Assembly (NCBI GenBank): GCA_900542765.1
Contig: UQOX01000041.1
Location: 1 to 12,538 of the forward strand
Length of the DNA stretch: 12,538 nucleotides
DNA from: an uncultured Porphyromonadaceae bacterium
GTDB taxonomy: Bacteria; Bacteroidota; Bacteroidia; Bacteroidales; UBA11471
Direction of reading: 5' to 3'
Shown piece by piece: positions 1 to 7,129 of the stretch; position 1 is the stretch's first letter; every line of letters starts with the position of its first letter. A program made the position numbers and the translations under genes. The notes under the pieces are model-generated. The model had not been told where the DNA came from. It worked only from the letters and a program-made list of their open reading frames with translations, and did not search any database.

Positions 1-566
1 GTGGGCATGGGGAAGAACGACGACATGTCGAAATAATTTCCCTCGGTGGCTACCAGAGAGTAGGTACCCAGCACGTCGGACAGGGGTACATCTACCTGCA
101 CGGTCTTGGTAAGTGTGGCGCCGGTGTAGAGTACCGGGCTTCCCAAAAACGAACTGATACCGAATGTGGCATCGGTCGAGAGGCTGCCATCGGCATTCAC
201 CGTAAATTCGAGAGAGCCGGTCTCGGCATAAGCCTCACCGCAGAAAACATCGAAATCGTCGTTCAGCAACTGACCGAACGCTACGGTTATTTTCTGCGAA
301 GCGGCATCAAATGTTCCCACGAAAGAGTTGGCCGATGCGACAAAGTTACTGAATTTCACCTCGTTCTCGTTATCGGTGAGACTGACAACGACATCGAACT
401 CCGTAGGCAAGCTATTGGGATTTTCACTTACACCGGCGGCTACGAACGAATAGGTCCCGGCCAAGTCATCGAGCGTAACGGCAGCTTGTGCGGGGCGTGC
501 CGAGAAGGCAAGCAAGGCCACAGCCACAAGCATAAACAATGTTTTGAAGGAGTTTTGTTTCTTCAT
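1..566 (-). CDS. Exported protein with two GTYS-type repeats, function unknown (partial, C-terminus beyond the window)
   Basis: I do not recognise this protein. Reading the minus strand from the ATG at 566-564 gives an open frame of 188 complete codons to the left edge, with no stop. It begins with a clear Sec signal peptide (MKKQNSFKTLFMLVAVALLA, likely cut after the AQA near residue 28). Two similar segments follow: TLDDLAGTYSFVAAG at about residues 31-45 and PLSDVLGTYSLVATEG at about 162-177. This suggests a repeated beta-rich domain of about 130 residues, the second copy being cut by the window. The segment between is rich in Asp, Ser, Thr and Val (VSLTDNENEVKF, KITVAFGQL), typical of extracellular beta structure. 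No lipobox Cys follows the hydrophobic stretch, so it is probably periplasmic or secreted. It is divergent from the SusC operon, so a functional link is uncertain. A TAnnTTTG box lies about 65 bases upstream of the start. Confidence 0.8.
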   Translation of the reverse strand, partial: MKKQNSFKTLFMLVAVALLAFSARPAQAAVTLDDLAGTYSFVAAGVSENPNSLPTEFDVVVSLTDNENEVKFSNFVASANSFVGTFDAASQKITVAFGQLLNDDFDVFCGEAYAETGSLEFTVNADGSLSTDATFGISSFLGSPVLYTGATLTKTVQVDVPLSDVLGTYSLVATEGNYFDMSSFFPMP

Positions 567-632
567 ACGCAATCATTTAAAATGTTAAGGATTTTGTTTA
601 CTATATAAAAGATTTCGGTATAACAATCGTTG

Positions 633-640
633 CAAATATA
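633..640 (-). promoter_or_regulatory. Bacteroidetes-type -7 box (TATATTTG) for the leftward gene
   Basis: On the minus strand these bases read TATATTTG, a full match to the Bacteroidetes primary sigma -7 consensus TAnnTTTG. Transcription would start near 627 and leave a leader of about 60 bases before the ATG at 566. I see no clear TTTG element at the -33 position, so the call rests on the -7 box and its location. Confidence 0.5.
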
Positions 641-800
641 TACAAAGTTTGCGAATTGGCTTACTATATGATTATTTTTTATGCAACGGCACGAAAGGAG
701 TGCAAATTAAAGTTCTCATTCACAAAGAAAAAAAACGTTCCACCTCATAGATATAATACTTTTTAACTACGCAAAAACACATTATCAAGGAGGAAATTAA

Positions 801-823
801 AGGAAAAACAAATTCTTTTTCCT
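801..823. repeat. Perfect 8-bp inverted repeat next to the rightward promoter; candidate operator
   Basis: AGGAAAAA at 801-808 and TTTTTCCT at 816-823 are perfect inverted complements separated by 7 bases (CAAATTC). The right arm ends at the first base of the TATGTTTG box (823-830), so the repeat fills the space between the -33 and -7 elements. That is where a repressor, or an activator replacing a missing -33 element, could bind. An RNA role is unlikely because it lies upstream of the predicted transcription start. The arms are A/T-rich, so chance occurrence cannot be excluded. Confidence 0.4.
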
Positions 824-830
824 ATGTTTG
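823..830 (+). promoter_or_regulatory. Bacteroidetes-type -7 box (TATGTTTG) for the susCD-protease operon
   Basis: TATGTTTG matches the consensus TAnnTTTG of the Bacteroidetes housekeeping promoter. Transcription would start near 837, giving a leader of about 190 bases before the SusC start at 1031, a length common for susC-like genes. No good TTTG is seen at the -33 position; that space is occupied by an inverted repeat. An ECF sigma promoter, as expected for an STN-type SusC system, would not be recognised by this motif search. Confidence 0.5.
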
Positions 831-1030
831 CATAACGTAAATGCAGTGGCAGAAACCGAAATCACCCTTTAACCTAAGCAGACAACTATCGAAACTGCCG
901 CATCATTATAGGCACATCCCTCGGGCAAGGGCTATACAGGCAAATAAAATCTTATCTTGCGACATACCGACTTCGCAAACCGCCCCCGCGGGACCATTCG
1001 TGCTAATAAAAACCCGAAACCAAAATTACT

Positions 1031-4000
1031 ATGACGAAACCAGGATTACAACCGACATCGCTCCGCACCGGCTACCTGATTGCACTGTTTCTTCTTCTAC
1101 TTTTCCCTCTTCGGGCCAGTGCACAAGAAGCCCGGCTCTCCATCGATGTAAAAGACGCGACCTTAGACGCGGTGGCATGGTATATCCAGCAAAAATCAAA
1201 TTGCATCATCTCCTACGAAAGCGACGACATAGGAGAAATCAACCACTTAAACATCGCGGTAAAGAACAAGACCGTTTCGGAAATACTCGACTTGTGTCTC
1301 GACGGCACCGACCTTTATTATGAGAAAGAGGGCAACACCTACCTCATCAAGAAAAAAGCCGCCGCACGCAAAGTCTACATCACCGGTATCATCAAAGACG
1401 AGACCGGCGAGGTTCTGCCGGGCACGACCGTGCAACTGAAAGGCACGAAAACAGGGGCGGTCAGCGGCATGGACGGCCGATACTCGATATTGATTCCCGA
1501 CCAAAAAGGAGTGAAACTGCTCTATTCCTTCATCGGCATGGAGGCGCAAGAGAGGACCTACACCGGCAACACCCGCATCGACGTGACCCTGGCCGCGACC
1601 ACCAATTCGATGGAGGAGGTAGTGGTTACCGGTTACCAAAACATCAAGCGCAAAGACCTCGTAGGCTCCTTCACGACCTTGAAGGTCGACGACATTCTCA
1701 TGCCGGCCTACACCAGCATCGACCAGATGTTGCAGGGCCGTGTGGCCGGTATGGTGGTAACCAACACCAGCACCCGCGTGGGCACTTCGCCCCAAATACA
1801 GATACGAGGCACCTCGACACTGATGGGAAACCAAGACCCGCTGTGGGTGGTCGACGGCATCATACAGGAAGACCCTCTCGAACTGGAATCGGCCTCGCTC
1901 ATGACCGATGACCTGAAAAACATCATCGGCAACCAGATTTCGTGGCTGAACCCGCAAGACATCGAGACCATCACGGTGCTGAAAGACGCTTCGGCCACGG
2001 CTATTTATGGTTCGAAAGCCTCGAACGGTGTTATCGAAATTACCACCAAGAAAGGGAAGATGGACCGGCTCACCATCAACTACTCGGCCAACTTCTCGAT
2101 TACCAACCGCCCCCACTACGACGACCTCAACTACATGAACTCGCAAGAGCGCATACAATTCTCCGAAGAGGCTTTCAACTGGGGTACCTCCTACGCCTCG
2201 GTGCCCATCAAGCAACCCTATACTTATGAGGGACTTATGCGCATGTATCTCGAAAACGACATCTCGCAAGAGGAGTTCCTGCGCCAGCGGGCCGTGTTGG
2301 AGACCCAGAATACCGACTGGTTCGACCTGCTCACCCGCAACGCATTCAGCCACAACCACAACCTGAGCGTGCGCGGCGGCACCAACAAGATTTTCTACAA
2401 CACGTCGGTAAGCTATGCCAAGTCATCGGGTCAGGAAATCGGCAACGACAGCGAACGCATGACGGGCCGCATCAACATCGATTTCACGCCCAACGACAAG
2501 TTGAGCATCAACGCCTCGATAAGCGGCAGCGTAAGCGAGACGACGGGCTTCGGTCAGAATGTCAACCCGCTGCAATATGCCACAACCGCCAACCGCACCA
2601 TACCCGCGTATGACGAAGCCGGCAACCCCGTTTTCTACCAAAAGAGAGCGACCTACTCGCTGAACAACACCGTCACCTCGCTCAGCTACAACTTCATGAA
2701 CGAGCGGGACAACAGCGGCTCCTCCTCAAAATCGGCCGACCTCTCGGCGTCGCTCGACCTGAAATGGCGCATTCTCGACTGGCTCACTTACCAGTTTACG
2801 GGCGGATACAGCAACACCAACAGCGACAACCAGTCTTACCGCACCGAGCGCACCTTCGGCATCGCCGAGGACTATCGCGGATATGACTTCAACTCGGTGC
2901 TGCCCAGCAGCCCCGAATTCAAGGCCGCCATGCTGCCTTTCGGCGGTGAACTGTTTACCAACAACTCCCGCCAGACCTCTTACAACATACAGAACAAGTT
3001 GCAGGTGTCGAAATCGTTCGGCCGCGCGGGCCGCTTAAACGCCCTCATCGGCGTCGAAGTGCGCTCGGCCACCAACAACGCCATCTCCAACACCGTCTAC
3101 GGCTATGTGCCCGACCGGGGCGAGAAACTGGTGCAACCCACCCCGCTCAGCGATTTGGTACCCATAAGCGGCGGCATCGACAAGGCGTGGGGTATTCTCC
3201 AACGCATCTACGAGGGTCAATGGCGGAAAACGAACCAGACCAACAACTTCTTCTCGGTCTTCGCCACCTTTGCCTACTCGTTCCTCGACCGATATGTAAT
3301 CAACGCCAATATCCGTAACGACGCGTCGAACCGCTTCGGACAAGATGCCAACCACCGCATCGACCCCACCTACTCGTTCGGTTTCTCGTGGCGGGCCTCG
3401 GAAGAATTCTTTATCAAAGATTACCTGCCGTGGCTGACCGTGCTCAATTTCCGCGGCACCTACGGCATACAGGGCAACGCCATCACCCGGCTCAGCCCCG
3501 ACCTCATTCTCACCCAAGGGACCATCGCCAACCTCTACAACCAATACCAATCGACCATCTCCCAAATTCCCAACCCCAACCTCAGCTGGGAACGCACAAC
3601 GAGTTGGAACGTAGGTCTCGACCTGGAACTCTTCCACATGGTAAACATGAACCTCGAATACTACTCCCGACGCTCCAACGCCATCGTGGCCCAGTCGCTG
3701 CCCTATGAGTACGGTATCTCGGAGATGAACATGAACGGCGGTATCATCACCAACCAGGGGGTGGAATACACCGTCAGCTTCACGCCGGTGCAGACCCGCG
3801 ACTTTGCCATGAGCATCAGCGTGAACGCTTCGAAAAACTGGAACCGTGCCGGCAAGTCGGACTACGAAGCCGTGACGTCCGACTTCCTGAACGGCCGCAC
3901 CGATGTCATCGTCAAGGAGGGGTACCCCATCGGGGGCTTTTGGTCATACTCGTTTGCCGGGCTCGACGGGCAGACGGGACAACCGCTCTTCAACCTCCTC

Positions 4001-4597
4001 GACGTTCCCGAGGAGATGCGCAGCCGCACGCTCGACCCCACGACCTATCTCGTGTACTCGGGCCAACGCGACCCCTTCTTTACCGGCGGCCTCAACCTGA
4101 GCATACGCTACAAGTCGCTCACCCTCAGCACCAGTTTCTCGGTACTGCTGGGCGGGAAAAAGCGTCTGCTCTCGCCGTATGAACAGTTTGGCAACCGCTA
4201 CTTCATGCCCGAACCCGACGTGAACGTGAACCGAGACCTCCTCAACCGTTGGAAAAAGCCGGGCGACGAGCTGCACACCATCATCCCCTCCCTGCCGGGA
4301 CAGAGCCAAGTCTACATAAGCCTTCCCAACGGAGAGACTGAATATCCCATCTATGTGTGGGAAGAGTCGGACGCCATGGTGGTAAACGCCTCTTTCCTCC
4401 GCTGCCAGCAAATCGGGCTCTCGTGGAACATCAAGCCCGGGAAACTCGAAAAGATAGGAGTGAGCAATCTCATGCTCAGTGCCAATGTCAACAACATTTT
4501 CGTCATCGCCAGCAAGCGATTCAACGGATTCGACCCCGAAGTGCAGAACAGCGTCATGCCCCGAACCTTCTCCCTGGGCATCAACGTCGGATTTTAA
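1031..4597 (+). CDS. SusC/RagA-family TonB-dependent outer-membrane transporter with STN domain
   Basis: This is the channel of a SusCD-type nutrient importer in the outer membrane, energised by TonB. A signal peptide occupies about residues 1-31 (hydrophobic LIALFLLLLFPL, then RASA before QE). An STN (secretin/TonB short N-terminal) domain follows at about 34-109, then a carboxypeptidase-regulatory-like beta domain at about 116-188 (ITGIIKDETGEVLPGTTVQL). A TonB-box-like segment EEVVVTGY lies at 195-202. The plug spans about 205-340 with the family motifs DQMLQGRVAGM, IQIRGTSTL, DPLWVVDGI and VLKDASATAIYG. The rest is the beta barrel, ending in the terminal Phe expected for BAM-inserted proteins (LGINVGF). 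At 1188 residues the length is normal and the protein complete. The STN domain is absent from simple SusC proteins and usually contacts a FecR-like anti-sigma factor, so expression is probably induced by ligand. The substrate cannot be read from sequence; the downstream protease folds suggest peptides, as for RagA. Confidence 0.95.
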   Translation: MTKPGLQPTSLRTGYLIALFLLLLFPLRASAQEARLSIDVKDATLDAVAWYIQQKSNCIISYESDDIGEINHLNIAVKNKTVSEILDLCLDGTDLYYEKEGNTYLIKKKAAARKVYITGIIKDETGEVLPGTTVQLKGTKTGAVSGMDGRYSILIPDQKGVKLLYSFIGMEAQERTYTGNTRIDVTLAATTNSMEEVVVTGYQNIKRKDLVGSFTTLKVDDILMPAYTSIDQMLQGRVAGMVVTNTSTRVGTSPQIQIRGTSTLMGNQDPLWVVDGIIQEDPLELESASLMTDDLKNIIGNQISWLNPQDIETITVLKDASATAIYGSKASNGVIEITTKKGKMDRLTINYSANFSITNRPHYDDLNYMNSQERIQFSEEAFNWGTSYASVPIKQPYTYEGLMRMYLENDISQEEFLRQRAVLETQNTDWFDLLTRNAFSHNHNLSVRGGTNKIFYNTSVSYAKSSGQEIGNDSERMTGRINIDFTPNDKLSINASISGSVSETTGFGQNVNPLQYATTANRTIPAYDEAGNPVFYQKRATYSLNNTVTSLSYNFMNERDNSGSSSKSADLSASLDLKWRILDWLTYQFTGGYSNTNSDNQSYRTERTFGIAEDYRGYDFNSVLPSSPEFKAAMLPFGGELFTNNSRQTSYNIQNKLQVSKSFGRAGRLNALIGVEVRSATNNAISNTVYGYVPDRGEKLVQPTPLSDLVPISGGIDKAWGILQRIYEGQWRKTNQTNNFFSVFATFAYSFLDRYVINANIRNDASNRFGQDANHRIDPTYSFGFSWRASEEFFIKDYLPWLTVLNFRGTYGIQGNAITRLSPDLILTQGTIANLYNQYQSTISQIPNPNLSWERTTSWNVGLDLELFHMVNMNLEYYSRRSNAIVAQSLPYEYGISEMNMNGGIITNQGVEYTVSFTPVQTRDFAMSISVNASKNWNRAGKSDYEAVTSDFLNGRTDVIVKEGYPIGGFWSYSFAGLDGQTGQPLFNLLDVPEEMRSRTLDPTTYLVYSGQRDPFFTGGLNLSIRYKSLTLSTSFSVLLGGKKRLLSPYEQFGNRYFMPEPDVNVNRDLLNRWKKPGDELHTIIPSLPGQSQVYISLPNGETEYPIYVWEESDAMVVNASFLRCQQIGLSWNIKPGKLEKIGVSNLMLSANVNNIFVIASKRFNGFDPEVQNSVMPRTFSLGINVGF

Positions 4598-4624
4598 CAT
4601 AACCTCACCACAAACAACCAGCTC

Positions 4625-6124
4625 ATGACCAAATATATCCTCACCGCCATTCTCGCTCTTACCGCACTCTCCTGCGGCGATTTTCTCGAACCCAAATCGC
4701 AAAGCGAGTTCGTACCCAAAGAGGCAAACGCCCTCAACGAAATGCTGCTGGGCGAAGCCTATCCCAAACCGTCGGGCTCGACCAGCATCAGCGCCTATCT
4801 CGAAATCTTCAACGACGACATCTGCTGCGCCGATACCGAAGGTACGCTCGACGACAACTCCATCAGTTTCGAGAGCGGATACCAAGCCCTCTTCGGCTGG
4901 CAACCCACCCTGTTCATCACCATGGAGGGTTTGGGCATGATGCCGATAAACATTTGGGAAAGCACCTACGAATTTATCCTGGGCGCCAATGCCGCCCTCG
5001 ACTATATCGACGGCGTAACGGGAACCGCCGAGGAGAAAGCCTACGTCAAGGCGCAAGCCTACGCCCTGCGGGCATTCTACTACTTCTTGCTGGTAAACAC
5101 CTACGGTATGCCCTACAACTACGACAAGACGTCGCTCGGCGTACCCTTGAAACTGACCAGCGCCCTCGAAAACAAATTTCTCGAACGCAACACGGTCGAC
5201 GAAGTCTACCAACAGATATTCGAAGACCTCGACAATGCCGAGGATTTGTACCTGACCCTTCCCCGCGAGAAACAGTACCAGCCCGACGGCAAGACCAGCC
5301 TGCCCATGGTGCAGTTGCTCAAATCGCGCGTATATCTCTACACCGAGAACTGGGCCGAGGCTCAACGTTATGCCCAAAAGGTCATCGACGAATGGAACTT
5401 CTCCCTCACCGACCTGCGCACCTTGCCGGCAGCGTCGACCGCCCAGCCCTACTACAACTTCATCAAGATGGACAGCCCCGACTGCGTTTGGGTCTACGGC
5501 AGCATCGCCGACATATCTTATTACCTGAACCTGTATGTCACGCTCAGCGACAACTCCACACAGAAGTTTTTCAACGCCTCGCCCGACCTGCTCGACGCCT
5601 TTACCCCCGGCGACCTGCGCAAGAAACACTATATCGTAACCGAATACCGCAACGACGCCATCTACCTGCCGCTCGGGAAATACCAAATCGAGGCCAATCA
5701 CGAGCCGGGTAACTCCAACTCCTTCGGGCAGGCTTTCCGCCTGGCCGAGGCATACCTCAACGCGGCCGAGGCTGCGGTGATGAACGATGAAGAGGGACTT
5801 GCCCGCACCTTGATCGAGGAGTTGCGGCAGAAACGTTTCAACGAAGAGAACTATACGCCCATCGACCCCACCCTCACGGGCGACGCCCTGCTCGAACGGA
5901 TACGCCTCGAACGGCGTCTCGAACTCTGCTTCGAGGGGCACCGCTGGTTCGACCTGCGACGCTACGGAATGCCTTCGTTCTCGCGCGACTGGAAAAAACA
6001 GGGGGTTGTTACCAAACGGTACACGCTCCAACACAACGACCTCTCGTATGCCATGCCGCTGGCGCCCTCGATTCTGGAAAAGAATCCCTACCTCGAACAA
6101 AACCAACTGGCACCCGAACGATAA
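4625..6124 (+). CDS. SusD/RagB-family surface substrate-binding lipoprotein
   Basis: This is the lid that sits on the SusC-like barrel and captures ligand at the cell surface. The N-terminus is a lipoprotein signal peptide with a lipobox ending at Cys17 (LTALSC, followed by GDFLEPKS, a typical SusD mature start). Family hallmarks are present: the TPR-type helix AYALRAFYYFLLVNTYG at about 145-161, FRLAEAYLNAAEA at 371-383, and LERRLELCFEGHRWFDLRR at about 428-446. At 499 residues it has the normal length. It starts 27 bases after the SusC stop, the usual arrangement. Oddities are the adjacent cysteines C67 and C68 in the mature protein, plus C287 and C435; extracellular SusD proteins are often Cys-poor, and the last gene of the operon encodes a thioredoxin domain. 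Ligand class is unknown; a peptide is inferred from the neighbours. Confidence 0.95.
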   Translation: MTKYILTAILALTALSCGDFLEPKSQSEFVPKEANALNEMLLGEAYPKPSGSTSISAYLEIFNDDICCADTEGTLDDNSISFESGYQALFGWQPTLFITMEGLGMMPINIWESTYEFILGANAALDYIDGVTGTAEEKAYVKAQAYALRAFYYFLLVNTYGMPYNYDKTSLGVPLKLTSALENKFLERNTVDEVYQQIFEDLDNAEDLYLTLPREKQYQPDGKTSLPMVQLLKSRVYLYTENWAEAQRYAQKVIDEWNFSLTDLRTLPAASTAQPYYNFIKMDSPDCVWVYGSIADISYYLNLYVTLSDNSTQKFFNASPDLLDAFTPGDLRKKHYIVTEYRNDAIYLPLGKYQIEANHEPGNSNSFGQAFRLAEAYLNAAEAAVMNDEEGLARTLIEELRQKRFNEENYTPIDPTLTGDALLERIRLERRLELCFEGHRWFDLRRYGMPSFSRDWKKQGVVTKRYTLQHNDLSYAMPLAPSILEKNPYLEQNQLAPER

Positions 6125-6135
6125 AATATATTCCC

Positions 6136-7083
6136 ATGAATATGAAAATAAAATTCCTCCCCGTTCTCTTTCTCTCGGCCGTCATCTCCCTCACCGCCTG
6201 CCACAAGGAAGAGGCAATCATACCCTCGAACGAAGGCATGCCCACGCGATTTGAATTTCCACAAGGAAACCAGTCGTGGGATCAGGACATCATCGACATT
6301 CAGGAAAAATTCGGCATATACCTCATCTACAAAGATTTCAGCTCCGACGACTTCAACCGCAGCTGGACCGGCGGCGGTGGCTCCTACACCGGCAGCGACC
6401 TCACCGACGAGCAGGCCCGCTGGTATGTCGACTTCATGAAAGACCACATCTTTGCCTACCTCACGCCCGAGATCACCAAGAAGGTACTGCCCATCTACTA
6501 CTATCTGGTGTATGACTTTTACATACCCAATACGTTCGGCACCATCACGTTCAAGGTCCCACAGAACAACTATTTCGAGGGGCTCGACTTTTGGCTGGTA
6601 TGTCTCGAAGGCAAACCCGACCCCACAAGCGGCGAACAGATACTCAAACCCGTCGACGCCAAGACCTATCACCAGCGCCGCGGCATGATCATGCAGAAGA
6701 TTTTTGCCAAAGCCGTGGAGGCCGGCACCATCGTGATTCCCGATGAATTTTACGACGGGTTCGACTTCAAAACCGGGCTGGTAACCGGCATCGGCAAAGA
6801 GAGCGACCCCAACTATTACCTCAACCGGGGATTTATCGACAAAATCTTCGGTCTCATGTTCGACCAGACGATATACGTCTACGAGATACCCACCCGCGAA
6901 GATGCGTTTCTCGACTACGTCAACATTGCCATGCGCTACACGCGGGAGGAGTTTGACCAACGCTACCCGGCCGACCAATACCCGTTCATACGGCAAAAAT
7001 ACGACCTGGTGAACCGCCTGATGGCCGACACCTACCACATCGACCTCGAAGCCATCGCGCAAGGCCCCGAAATTCTCGAATAA
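6136..7083 (+). CDS. Peptidase_Mx1-like lipoprotein lacking the HExxH zinc site
   Basis: This is a 315-residue lipoprotein (lipobox ending at Cys22, SLTAC then HKEE) in the third position of the importer operon. That place is often held in Bacteroidetes by the 'putative zinc-binding metallopeptidase' family. Family resemblance, from memory of relatives, covers the length: the N-terminal segment with KFGIYLIYKDF, NYYLNRGFIDKI, EDAFLDYVNIAM at 255-266 and the C-terminal RQKYDLVNRLMADTYHIDLE. Active relatives have a helix reading approximately TMHHEFAHIL. Here the same place reads TYHQRRGMIM at 177-186, so the HEFAH core is QRRGM and no HExxH occurs anywhere. It is therefore predicted not to be a zinc peptidase and may bind peptides or stabilise the SusCD complex. 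The start could also be the Met at 6142 (codon 3). Family membership is probable rather than certain. Confidence 0.7.
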   Translation: MNMKIKFLPVLFLSAVISLTACHKEEAIIPSNEGMPTRFEFPQGNQSWDQDIIDIQEKFGIYLIYKDFSSDDFNRSWTGGGGSYTGSDLTDEQARWYVDFMKDHIFAYLTPEITKKVLPIYYYLVYDFYIPNTFGTITFKVPQNNYFEGLDFWLVCLEGKPDPTSGEQILKPVDAKTYHQRRGMIMQKIFAKAVEAGTIVIPDEFYDGFDFKTGLVTGIGKESDPNYYLNRGFIDKIFGLMFDQTIYVYEIPTREDAFLDYVNIAMRYTREEFDQRYPADQYPFIRQKYDLVNRLMADTYHIDLEAIAQGPEILE

Positions 7084-7129
7084 ACCCACTACCCTATACT
7101 CCCAAACCACAACGCATTAAAACCGGAAC

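Larger units (their letters stand above)
567..1030. other. Divergent AT-rich intergenic regulatory region
   Basis: These 464 bases separate the minus-strand gene from the susC-like gene. The left and middle parts are strongly AT-rich, in contrast to the GC-rich genes. I find one TAnnTTTG promoter box facing each way and a perfect inverted repeat next to the rightward one (listed separately). From about 837 to 1030 lies a probable leader of about 190 bases. It contains a possible hairpin (TTGCGA at 957-962 pairing with TCGCAA at 973-978). I see no tRNA, no riboswitch class I recognise and no convincing small gene here. Confidence 0.7.

Noticed and set aside
787..793. AAGGAGG, a perfect Shine-Dalgarno-like sequence
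   Set aside because: It lies upstream of the predicted transcription start. The first ATG after it (824) opens a frame of only three sense codons before a stop.
957..978. 6-bp hairpin in the SusC leader as a possible riboswitch
   Set aside because: A single short stem with a 10-base loop, no match to a known riboswitch core that I recognise, and no terminator or sequestered start site next to it.
841..1323. 160-codon plus-strand open frame starting in the leader
   Set aside because: Most of it overlaps the start of the SusC gene in another frame. The peptide is rich in Arg, Pro and His without motif or signal peptide, so the SusC signal peptide and STN frame is clearly the real one.
3944..6106. 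720-codon open frame on the minus strand
   Set aside because: It lies antisense across the 3' part of the SusC gene and nearly all of the SusD gene, both certain. Its translation is low in complexity (many Val, Gly, Glu), has no recognisable motif or signal peptide, and arises from the strong GC-rich codon bias of the plus strand.
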